The notes under the pieces: generated by a model
Database searches by the model: none
What the model was told of the DNA's origin: nothing
Seen by the model: only the letters and a program-made list of their open reading frames with translations
Made by a program: the position numbers and the translations under genes
Shown: positions 33,767 to 40,597 of the stretch, one piece after another
Numbering within the stretch: the stretch's first letter is position 1
Layout: the number at the start of each line of letters is the position of its first letter
Assembly: GCF_901827205.1 (NCBI RefSeq)
Contig: NZ_LR594675.1
Coordinates: 1,612,001 to 1,676,000 of the forward strand
Direction of reading: 5' to 3'
Origin: Variovorax sp. PBS-H4
Lineage (GTDB): Bacteria; Pseudomonadota; Gammaproteobacteria; Burkholderiales; Burkholderiaceae_C
DNA length: 64,000 bases

Positions 33767-33964
33767 CCTGAGTCATGGCGCCCAAGTTACCGGCACACCG
33801 AGCACAGCTTGGCGGAAACGAGGAAACGATTAATTGAATTAGAAGCAAAGCGGGCGGCAAAAAATGGATTAACCCGCACAGATGCATGCCCTTGGCCATA
33901 TCACACCCTGGAAGGCCAACACTGGACGGCATGTTTTCTTTTAGCTGGAGGTAAATTGAAATGA
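33629..33964 (+). CDS. Phage hypothetical protein spanning the iteron cluster (111 aa)
   Basis: Begins MTRCKTVADPLQTLPAFGVA; the first ~45 residues are dictated by the CGTTGCA repeats and are low in complexity. The C-terminal half (HSLAETRKRLIELEAKRAAK, WPYHTLEGQHWTACFLLAGG) looks like a normal small protein. The ATG overlaps the helicase stop by 4 bases. It may be coding mainly because the operon keeps the frame open. Confidence 0.5.
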   Translation: MTRCKTVADPLQTLPAFGVARTPYYVGGFSVATHSATPPVATPDATPESWRPSYRHTEHSLAETRKRLIELEAKRAAKNGLTRTDACPWPYHTLEGQHWTACFLLAGGKLK

Positions 33965-34125
33965 ATTCCAATGAAGTGGTGGAGAATTCCGATGAGGTGC
34001 AAAAGCTTCGACCCGAGGACGACGCTGTAACCCCGGTGCCGTCGCGCGCGCCCGCGCGTTTGCCGGCGGACGAGGCATCGGACCGCCTCGGCTACGAGCC
34101 ATTCGGCTACGCGGAGCGCTCGTGA
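33961..34125 (+). CDS. Small phage hypothetical protein (54 aa)
   Basis: Begins MNSNEVVENSDEVQKLRPED and ends LGYEPFGYAERS; acidic then proline-rich, probably disordered. Both ends overlap neighbours by 4 bases. No family recognised. Confidence 0.5.
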   Translation: MNSNEVVENSDEVQKLRPEDDAVTPVPSRAPARLPADEASDRLGYEPFGYAERS

Positions 34126-34598
34126 TCCTCGCCATCGACCCCGGCACCTCGCAGTCCGGCTGGTGCGTGTACGACGGGCAACGCGTGGCCGACTCGGGGG
34201 TGACGCCGAACGCCGAACTGCTCACGATGCTGCAGGCAGAGCAGGCCGAGCCTCTGCGCTTGGCCGTCGAGATGATCGCGAGCTACGGCATGCCTGTCGG
34301 TCGCGAGATCTTCGAGACCTGCGTGTGGATCGGGCGCTTCGTGCAAGCCTGGCCGGGCCAACCCGCCGAGCTCGTCTACCGCAAGGACGTGAAGCTGCAC
34401 CTGTGCGGCACACCGCGGGCCAAGGACGCCAACGTACGCCAAGCGCTCATCGACATGTTCCCTGCGGCGGGCGGGGGCAAAACGCCGCAGATCGGCACGA
34501 AGGCGCAACCGGGCCCGCTGTTTGGCGTGAGCTCGCACGCGTGGCCGGCGCTGGGCGTGGCCGTCACTGCGCTGCATCGCAGTCGAGGTGCGGCATGA
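34122..34598 (+). CDS. RuvC-like Holliday junction resolvase
   Basis: 158 residues from a GTG start. The N-terminal MILAIDPGTSQSGWCVYDG has the RuvC-type catalytic Asp and beta-hairpin, and VEMIASYG carries a following acidic residue; HAWPALGVAVTAL near the C-terminus gives the last acid-equivalent region. Phage-type RuvC folds resolve branched recombination or replication intermediates before packaging. The start overlaps the upstream stop. Confidence 0.78.
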   Translation: MILAIDPGTSQSGWCVYDGQRVADSGVTPNAELLTMLQAEQAEPLRLAVEMIASYGMPVGREIFETCVWIGRFVQAWPGQPAELVYRKDVKLHLCGTPRAKDANVRQALIDMFPAAGGGKTPQIGTKAQPGPLFGVSSHAWPALGVAVTALHRSRGAA

Positions 34599-34750
34599 GG
34601 GCGAGCAAGGCGCGCAGAACGCGCCCATCTCGCGCGAGTGCAGCCCTCGATCGGACGTGGGAGCAAGCCTGTGCCTGGGCGCGAGAGGTCAGAGCGCAGA
34701 GGCAACGCGTGATCGAGGCGATGCAGAGGGCAGGGGAGAAGGCGCAATGA
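34595..34750 (+). CDS. Small basic phage protein (51 aa)
   Basis: Begins MRASKARRTRPSRASAALDR and ends VIEAMQRAGEKAQ; Arg-rich and helical, so probably nucleic-acid-binding. It is coupled to genes on both sides by 4-base overlaps. No family recognised. Confidence 0.5.
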   Translation: MRASKARRTRPSRASAALDRTWEQACAWAREVRAQRQRVIEAMQRAGEKAQ

Positions 34751-35010
34751 CCGACATCAAAACTTTGCCAGGCGTGCACTGGTGGGCCGTGATTGTGGAC
34801 ATGGAGAAGCGCGGCTACACCCATGCGGCGATGGGCGCTGCGGTCGGGGCCTCGCGCACCGCAGTCGAGAGTTGGAAGAACCGGGACAACGAGCCTGGCC
34901 ACGACATCGGCGAGCGGTTGTGCGCGCTGTGGCGGGTGGTGACGGGGCGGCCTCGCGAGGAGTTGCCGCGCAAGGCGGGCGGCGTGCTGTCAGCTGCCTC
35001 GTTCCGGTAG
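34747..35010 (+). CDS. HTH DNA-binding protein, candidate late regulator (87 aa)
   Basis: Begins MTDIKTLPGVHWWAVIVDME, with an HTH-like YTHAAMGAAVGASRTAVESW and a C-terminal ERLCALWRVVTGRPREELPR. It is the last gene of the rightward early operon and ends exactly where the first late-motif copy begins (35010). In that place lambda-like phages encode late activators or antiterminators, so a role in switching on late genes is a reasonable inference, not shown. Confidence 0.6.
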   Translation: MTDIKTLPGVHWWAVIVDMEKRGYTHAAMGAAVGASRTAVESWKNRDNEPGHDIGERLCALWRVVTGRPREELPRKAGGVLSAASFR

Positions 35011-35025
35011 CCAAGATTTCGGCAG
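35010..35025 (+). promoter_or_regulatory. Late-region 16-bp motif, copy 1
   Basis: GCCAAGATTTCGGCAG, identical at 38450-38465 and 52781-52796. It is followed by a small hairpin GGCAC-GAAA-GTGCC (35031-35044) with a GNRA-type loop, then the first late gene at 35070. Confidence 0.65.
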
Positions 35026-35069
35026 GGGTTGGCACGAAAGTGCCCCGGTCCACAACACCGGAGCAACCC

Positions 35070-35378
35070 ATGGGCCGTACCGCCGCACCCGCCACGCCTG
35101 GCACCGATCCCGCCGCAGCGCCGGCACCCGAAGACGGCGTGCCCGCAGTGCCCGAGACCCCCGAGGAGAAGGTGGCGCGCCTCGAGCGCGAGATGGCGGA
35201 CATGAAAGCCCTGGTGCAATCGATCGGTCGCAATCAGGCCGTGCAGCATCAGCCTGCCGTCGCTCTGCCCGAACTGGCCGACATCATGGCCAAGAAGCCC
35301 GACTTCTCCGTGCTCACGAAGCAGGGCTGGTACGTGCCGGCCGTGCTGCCCAGCCAACGCACGGGCTCGGGGGCCTGA
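35070..35378 (+). CDS. First late-operon protein, unknown (102 aa)
   Basis: Begins MGRTAAPATPGTDPAAAPAP (disordered), then a coiled coil (EEKVARLEREMADMKALVQS) and a C-terminal KPDFSVLTKQGWYVPAVLPS. Small proteins like this precede the portal gene in related podoviruses. It may be a head-completion or scaffold-like factor; function unknown. Confidence 0.6.
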   Translation: MGRTAAPATPGTDPAAAPAPEDGVPAVPETPEEKVARLEREMADMKALVQSIGRNQAVQHQPAVALPELADIMAKKPDFSVLTKQGWYVPAVLPSQRTGSGA

Positions 35379-35380
35379 CC

Positions 35381-35590
35381 ATGTGCGGAGGCGGCCCCAA
35401 AGCTCCCCCACCGGCGCCGCCGCGAGAAGACCCGCAGGTGGCAGCCGACCGCGCTGCTGCTGAAGCTGCGAGCAAGGCCAACGCGGACGCTGCGGTGCGC
35501 CGCGGCAACCAGCGCCGCAGTGCGCTATCCACCGGCGCCGGAGGCGGTTCCTCTGCGCTGGCCTACGGCAAGACCACCTTGGGCGAGTAA
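35381..35590 (+). CDS. Small Gly/Pro-rich phage protein (69 aa)
   Basis: Begins MCGGGPKAPPPAPPREDPQV and ends GGGSSALAYGKTTLGE. It resembles the short MCGG-type proteins found before podoviral portal genes. The MCGG start could be a lipobox-less modification site. The stop overlaps the portal start by one base. Confidence 0.65.
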   Translation: MCGGGPKAPPPAPPREDPQVAADRAAAEAASKANADAAVRRGNQRRSALSTGAGGGSSALAYGKTTLGE

Positions 35591-37233
35591 TGACCGAAGC
35601 CGCGCAACAGCTGGAGCGCCGCCTGCAGCAGTTGATGGCGCAGCGGCTCCCGAACGAATCCATCTGGCAGGACGTATTCCAGTACCTGGCGCCTGAGCGC
35701 GCCATCGGCTGGTTCTCCAGCCCGACAGAGGCAGCAGGCTCCACTGCTGCCCGCCAGCGCGCGGAGATCTTCGACTCGACCGCCATCGATGCGGGCGAGG
35801 TGCTGAAGTCAAACATCGCGTCCTGGATGACGCCGGACAACAGCCGGTGGTTCTCGCTCGACGTGGGCCAGGAGGATGACGAGCAGGCCGTGGCCTGGAT
35901 GGACGGCGCCGCTCAGTTCCTCTTCGAGCACATCACGTCCGCAGGCTTCGGTGCCGTGGCCGGTGAGTGCTACAGCGACATGGTGCCCGCGGGCTGGTTC
36001 GTGCTCTACATCGACGAGGGCAAGGACGAGAAGGGCCGCCCTATCGGTGGCTACAACTTCGAGCAGTGGCCGCTCTACCAGTGCTACGTCGCGAGCAGCC
36101 GGCCCGCCGGTCGCGTGGACACGATCTGTCGCGTCTTCGATCCCACTGTCGAGCAGGTGGTCGCCGAGTACGGCATCGACAAGGTCAGCGACGAGACGGC
36201 CAAGAAGTTCCAGGACGGCAAGCTGACCGAGAAGGTGCCCATGCTGTGGGTCATCGAGCCGCGGCGCGAGGGCCAGTACGGCGCCAAGCTGGCGAAGAAC
36301 CTGCCGTTCCGCTCCTGCCACATGGAGCGCCAGAAGAAGCACATCGTGCGCGAGTCGGGCTATCACGAGTTCCCGTGCGCTGTGCCGCGCTGGCGCCTGA
36401 TCCCCGGTACGCCGTACGCCACGGGCCTTGGCTCCAACGTGCTGCCCGATGTCAAGACCCTGAACAAGATCGTCGAGATGGAGCTGATGAACCTCGACAT
36501 CGCCGTGGCCGGCATGTGGAAGGTCGTGGACGACGGCGTGCTCAACCCTAAGAGCGTGCGCATCGGCCCGCGCAAGATGATCGCCATGGCCAGCATCGAG
36601 AGCATGCAGGCGCTGGAGACCGGAGCGGACTTCAACGTGTCGTTCTCCAAGGGCGACCAGTTGCGCCAGTCGATCCGCCGCGCGCTGCTGGCCGACCTGC
36701 TCACGCCCGTGGGCGGCCCGGTGCGCAGTGCCACCGAGATCTCGCAGAACATCAACCAGATTCGCCAGCTGATGGCGCCGCTGGTCGGCCGCTTCCAGTC
36801 CGAATTCCTGCAGGTGGTGGTCGAGCGCTGCTTCAACATCGCATTCCGTGCTGGCGCGCTGGTCGAGGCCCTGGGTCCTGTGCCTGAGGGACTGCTGGAT
36901 GGCGACTACTCCGTCAAGTACATCAGCCCGCTTGCCCGCTCCCAGTTGATGGAGGAGGTCACGGCGATCGACACCTTCATCGCCGGCCAGGTGGCGCTGG
37001 CTGGATCCACGCAAGATATGACCGTCATGGACGCGATCAAGCTGGACGACGCAGCCTACGAGAAGGGCAAGGCCCTGGGCGTGCCGGCCAAGTTGCTCCG
37101 AGGTCCCAAGGAGCTCGCCGAGAAGCGCGACATGGACAGCAAGAACCGGCAGCAGGCCGAGCAGGCGCAGCAGCAGCAGGCATTGCAGGCGCAAGCCGCA
37201 TCCACCGCCATTGAGTCCGCTGCGGCCGCCTGA
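35590..37233 (+). CDS. Portal (head-tail connector) protein, T7-like
   Basis: 547 residues beginning MTEAAQQLERRLQQLMAQRL. Podoviral portal features include LKSNIASWMTPDNSRWFSLD, the RWRLIPGTPYATGLGSNVLP segment and a Gln/Ala-rich C-terminus. It forms the dodecameric ring through which DNA is packaged and ejected. Length matches T7 gp8-type proteins. It starts one base inside the upstream stop and ends one base into the next gene. Confidence 0.92.
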   Translation: MTEAAQQLERRLQQLMAQRLPNESIWQDVFQYLAPERAIGWFSSPTEAAGSTAARQRAEIFDSTAIDAGEVLKSNIASWMTPDNSRWFSLDVGQEDDEQAVAWMDGAAQFLFEHITSAGFGAVAGECYSDMVPAGWFVLYIDEGKDEKGRPIGGYNFEQWPLYQCYVASSRPAGRVDTICRVFDPTVEQVVAEYGIDKVSDETAKKFQDGKLTEKVPMLWVIEPRREGQYGAKLAKNLPFRSCHMERQKKHIVRESGYHEFPCAVPRWRLIPGTPYATGLGSNVLPDVKTLNKIVEMELMNLDIAVAGMWKVVDDGVLNPKSVRIGPRKMIAMASIESMQALETGADFNVSFSKGDQLRQSIRRALLADLLTPVGGPVRSATEISQNINQIRQLMAPLVGRFQSEFLQVVVERCFNIAFRAGALVEALGPVPEGLLDGDYSVKYISPLARSQLMEEVTAIDTFIAGQVALAGSTQDMTVMDAIKLDDAAYEKGKALGVPAKLLRGPKELAEKRDMDSKNRQQAEQAQQQQALQAQAASTAIESAAAA

Positions 37234-37481
37234 TGCACTACCGCGACCTGACGGCCGAGCAGCTGGCCGAGACCTACCGCCAGATCTTCGAGGTGGACCA
37301 GCGCGGCGCGCTGATCCTCGAGCACCTGATCGCCAAGTTCAGCAAGGGCGCCAAGGTCGAAGGCGGCATCGATGCGGTGCTCGCCACCTATCACCGCTTG
37401 GGGGAGAAAAGCGTGGTGCAGCACATCGTCAATCAGATCAACCGGGCGAACAGCGTGCCCGATAACGAGGAGAGCGAGTAA
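37233..37481 (+). CDS. Bbp19-like small phage protein (82 aa)
   Basis: MHYRDLTAEQLAETYRQIFE then VDQRGALILEHLIAKFSKGA is the pattern of the short Bbp19-like domain found between portal and scaffold genes in BPP-1-type phages. Role unknown, probably in head assembly. Start and stop each share one base with neighbours. Confidence 0.7.
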   Translation: MHYRDLTAEQLAETYRQIFEVDQRGALILEHLIAKFSKGAKVEGGIDAVLATYHRLGEKSVVQHIVNQINRANSVPDNEESE

Positions 37482-38380
37482 TGAAATTCGGAGTCAAGCA
37501 TGCATATCTGGAAGGAGAACCTGGCGCGGGTGGCGGCGGTGCTGCTGTCACGCCTGCCGCAGCCACTCCCGCCCCCGATGGTGCAGGAGCCCCCGCCGTC
37601 CAACCGGGCGCAGCGCCGGGCAGCGGCGCGCCGGCAAGCGGAGATGGCAATCCAGCGAGCTCGGCGCTGAGCGGTGGCGCTGAGTGGACCATCGAGAGCA
37701 TCCCCGAGAAGTTCCGCGTCAAGAACGACGCCGGCGAGTTCGACCACCAAGCCATGCTGCGCAAGGTGGACGAGCACCGCAGTGCGCTGGAGAAGCGCAT
37801 GGGCTCGGGCGACATCCGCCCCAAGTCCGCGGCCGAATACAAGCTGCCCCAGAGCGACACCTTCAAGACGCTGCAGATCGACGAGACGCAGGCCAAGGCA
37901 TTCCAGGAGAAGGCCCACGGCTGGGGCCTGAGCCAGGGCCAGTACGAAGCCGTCATGACCGAATGGGCCACGCTCGCCCCGCAGTTGGTCAATGCCGGCC
38001 AGGCGGAGACCGTAGACAGCGCCGTGGCCTCGCTGAAGGAGGTCTGGAAGGACCAGTACGACGCCAACATCAAGGAGTCGTTCCGCGTGGTGAGCCGAGT
38101 GTCCGAAGCGGCCGGCATCCCGTTCGATGAAGTCGAGAAGGCGATCGGCAACAACCCGACGGCGATCCGCCTCTTCGCCGCCCTTGCCCCCGAGATGCGC
38201 GAGGACGCCACACCAGCGGCAGCCAACGGCGGCACCGGCGGCGGTGCACAGACCCGCTCGCAGTACGTCGCCGAGAACTGGGCCGCGTACAGCAACCCCC
38301 AGGACCCGAAACACAAGATGGTCACCGACCACGCGAATGCGCTGGCCGCACGCGAGGCCGCGCGCATGCCCAAGAACTGA
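37481..38380 (+). CDS. Capsid scaffold/assembly protein
   Basis: 299 residues. Residues ~10-65 are Ala/Gly/Pro-rich and disordered. The rest is helical and charged (ESIPEKFRVKNDAGEFDHQA, KVDEHRSALEKRMGSGDIRP, YKLPQSDTFKTLQIDETQAK), typical of scaffolds. Its place directly before the major capsid gene supports this. An intrinsic terminator follows 42 bases after the stop. Confidence 0.8.
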   Translation: MKFGVKHAYLEGEPGAGGGGAAVTPAAATPAPDGAGAPAVQPGAAPGSGAPASGDGNPASSALSGGAEWTIESIPEKFRVKNDAGEFDHQAMLRKVDEHRSALEKRMGSGDIRPKSAAEYKLPQSDTFKTLQIDETQAKAFQEKAHGWGLSQGQYEAVMTEWATLAPQLVNAGQAETVDSAVASLKEVWKDQYDANIKESFRVVSRVSEAAGIPFDEVEKAIGNNPTAIRLFAALAPEMREDATPAAANGGTGGGAQTRSQYVAENWAAYSNPQDPKHKMVTDHANALAAREAARMPKN

Positions 38381-38421
38381 TTTTGCGGTTGTCTCCACCC
38401 GTGCCTCGCAAGGGCACTTAG

Positions 38422-38444
38422 GCCCGCTTCGGCGGGTCTTTTTT
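38422..38444 (+). terminator. Intrinsic terminator between scaffold and capsid genes
   Basis: CCCGC-TTCG-GCGGG with a UUCG-type tetraloop, followed by TCTTTTTT. It ends the first late transcript just before the second late-motif copy. Confidence 0.88.
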
Positions 38445-38449
38445 ATGCA

Positions 38450-38465
38450 GCCAAGATTTCGGCAG
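38450..38465 (+). promoter_or_regulatory. Late-region 16-bp motif, copy 2
   Basis: GCCAAGATTTCGGCAG, 6 bases after the terminator U-tract and about 139 bases before the capsid ATG. With copy 1 the identity extends one base further 5' (A). A 33-codon ORF starts at 38467 inside the leader. Confidence 0.65.
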
Positions 38466-38603
38466 CATGAAATTCGACATTGCAGGCCACGGCCCCGCAG
38501 TGGCAAGCGGGATCACCACCAAGCCCGCGATAGCCAGCGATGCAGGCCCCGGCAACGGGATCACCTGAACGGCGAACACCAGTTCAACTTTCAGGAGCGA
38601 TTC

Positions 38604-39473
38604 ATGACCGATACCGTGACCCGCCAGTTCGTAACGCAGTTCGACAGCGACCTGCGCCTACTGGCCCAACAAAAGAATTCCCGCCTGCGCGCCACCGTCT
38701 TCGACCGCGGCACGATCGAGGGCGCGAGCTTCACCATCAACAACCTGGACAAGGTCGAGATGGACGAGAACACCGTGCGCCACGGTGACACCCTCTGGTC
38801 CGACATCGACCACACGGCTCGCACCGTGCCGATGCGTGACTTCTTCAAGGCCCTGCCGCTCGACAAGGCGGACGTGCCGAAGATGAAGGTCAACCCGGTG
38901 ACGGGTGGCCAGTACATGCAGCAGCTGGTGGCCGCGCGCAACCGCAAGATCGACGACATCATCTTCGCCGCTGCCCTGGGCTCGATCAACAGCGTGGACG
39001 GCTCGACCGGCCCCTACACCCTGCCTGCCGGCCAGATCATCGCCGCGGGTGGCACTGGCCTCACCAAGGCCAAGATCATCCAGGCGCGCACGATCTTCAT
39101 GGCGAACGAGATAGGCGAAGAGGACGACGAAGAGCTCTTCATGCTCTACGACGCCCTGGGCGCCTCGCAGATCCTGGCGGACACCACGCTCACCAGCGCG
39201 GACTTCATGGCCGCCAAGATGCTGCAGACGGGCGAGGTCTCGGGCAAGTGGATGGGCTTCACCTGGATTCCATTCCAGCGCGTGCAGAACGCCGCCGGCG
39301 TGCGCACCACGGCCGCCTATTCGAAGACGGCCCTGCACTTTGGTACGGGCTTCGAAGAGGGCGACGTTGCGGTGCGTGCCGACAAGAAGAACACCACGCA
39401 GGTCTCCATGGCCGGCAGCTACGCCGCGGGTCGTCAGGACGAGAAGAAGGTCGTCCAGATCTCCTACCAGTAA
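38604..39473 (+). CDS. Major capsid protein
   Basis: 289 residues starting MTDTVTRQFVTQFDSDLRLL after an AGGAG ribosome binding site. Phage capsid features: a long N-terminal helix, FTINNLDKVEMDENTVRHGD and the TWIPFQRVQNAAG beta segment. The sequence is of the BPP-1/Pam3-type podoviral capsid family rather than T7 gp10. It is followed by a cement-like gene as in BPP-1. The protein forms the icosahedral shell. Confidence 0.88.
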   Translation: MTDTVTRQFVTQFDSDLRLLAQQKNSRLRATVFDRGTIEGASFTINNLDKVEMDENTVRHGDTLWSDIDHTARTVPMRDFFKALPLDKADVPKMKVNPVTGGQYMQQLVAARNRKIDDIIFAAALGSINSVDGSTGPYTLPAGQIIAAGGTGLTKAKIIQARTIFMANEIGEEDDEELFMLYDALGASQILADTTLTSADFMAAKMLQTGEVSGKWMGFTWIPFQRVQNAAGVRTTAAYSKTALHFGTGFEEGDVAVRADKKNTTQVSMAGSYAAGRQDEKKVVQISYQ

Positions 39474-39498
39474 TCCAACCTGACATCGGAGAAACACC

Positions 39499-39957
39499 AT
39501 GGCTGAAGTCAACGTCACCCGTACCAAGCTGGCCCAAGTGGCCGGCACGAAGTCGCCTGCTGCGACCTACAACGGCGCCAAGGCGATCGTCATCGAGACA
39601 CCTGCGGCCTACGCTGCGCCTGCTCAGAACGACATCGCCGGCACCGAGATTTACCTGCGCAAGGGCGATCGCGTCCTGGCGCCCGTCACCGTCTCGTGCG
39701 CCGCCGGCACCGCCTCGAGCACGCTATCGGTGGGCATCCGTGATGCAGTCACGAAAGTGGCTGTGGATGCCACCGCCCTCGTGAATGCGGCCGCGATCAA
39801 CGCTGCGGCGACCGCGCAGTTCAACACCGGCACGAAGCTGATCAGCGGTCAGACCTACCTGATGCCGCAGGACGTGGAAATCTATCTCACGTTCGGCGGT
39901 GCGGTGGGTACGGCCAACCAGGCGATCCGCGTCGAGCTCGAAGTCGTCGCGCCGTAA
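39499..39957 (+). CDS. Capsid cement/decoration-like protein
   Basis: 152 residues (MAEVNVTRTKLAQVAGTKSP), beta-rich with alternating small residues (TVSCAAGTASSTLSVGIRDA, LISGQTYLMPQDVEIYLTFG). Gene order after the capsid matches the BPP-1 cement protein. By analogy it would clamp capsid subunits from outside. Identification rests on position and composition. Confidence 0.65.
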   Translation: MAEVNVTRTKLAQVAGTKSPAATYNGAKAIVIETPAAYAAPAQNDIAGTEIYLRKGDRVLAPVTVSCAAGTASSTLSVGIRDAVTKVAVDATALVNAAAINAAATAQFNTGTKLISGQTYLMPQDVEIYLTFGGAVGTANQAIRVELEVVAP

Positions 39958-39979
39958 CTGGGGCTTGCCCCGCAACCGA

Positions 39980-40005
39980 GGGGCTGGCCGCTGGTCAGCC
40001 CTTTT
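39980..40005 (+). terminator. Probable intrinsic terminator after the cement gene
   Basis: GGGCTGGCC (39981-39989) pairs with GGTCAGCCC (39993-40001) around GCT, with one G-U pair, followed by TTTTC. It would lower expression of tail genes relative to capsid genes. Confidence 0.75.
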
Positions 40006-40024
40006 CTTGTTTCTGGAGGACTGA

Positions 40025-40597
40025 ATGACGCCGATCGGGATCTGCTCCAACGCACTGCTGCAGTTCGGCAAGTCGCCGATTGCCAGCTTCGAGGAGCCCG
40101 GCGACCTGGCGCGCCTGTGCTCCAACCTCTACCCGGGCGAGCGCGATTCGATCCTGCGAGAGAACGATTGGAACTGCTCGATCAAGCGCGACATCCTCGC
40201 GCCGATGGCCAGCGCGCCGGCGTTCGGGTTCTCGGCCCAGTTCCAACTTCCCGGCGACTTCCTGCGCATGGTCAGCATCGGCGACGTGCTGGTGGGCGAG
40301 CCGCAGTGCCGCTCCTTCAAGGTCGAGGGCCGGCGCGTGTTGGCCAGCGGCACGACGCTACCGATCGTCTACGTCTACCGTAGCGATGAAGCCGAATGGG
40401 ATGCGAAGCTGGTGGAACTGATGACGGCGCGCATGGCCTGGAAGCTGTGCTACGCCGTGACGCAATCGACCAGCCTGCGCGACGAGCTCAAGGCCGAATA
40501 CAGCGCGCTCGCCAAGGCGGCGCGTGCGATCGACGCGCAGGAGAACCCCAGTGCGCAGTTGGGCGAGGACTCGCCGCTTATCAGCGCGAGGTACTGA
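40025..40597 (+). CDS. Tail tubular protein A-like (T7 gp11-type adaptor)
   Basis: 190 residues: MTPIGICSNALLQFGKSPIA, then YPGERDSILRENDWNCSIKR, characteristic of gp11-like adaptors (helical protein contacting the portal). It forms the ring between portal and nozzle. The next gene starts directly after its stop. Confidence 0.88.
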   Translation: MTPIGICSNALLQFGKSPIASFEEPGDLARLCSNLYPGERDSILRENDWNCSIKRDILAPMASAPAFGFSAQFQLPGDFLRMVSIGDVLVGEPQCRSFKVEGRRVLASGTTLPIVYVYRSDEAEWDAKLVELMTARMAWKLCYAVTQSTSLRDELKAEYSALAKAARAIDAQENPSAQLGEDSPLISARY

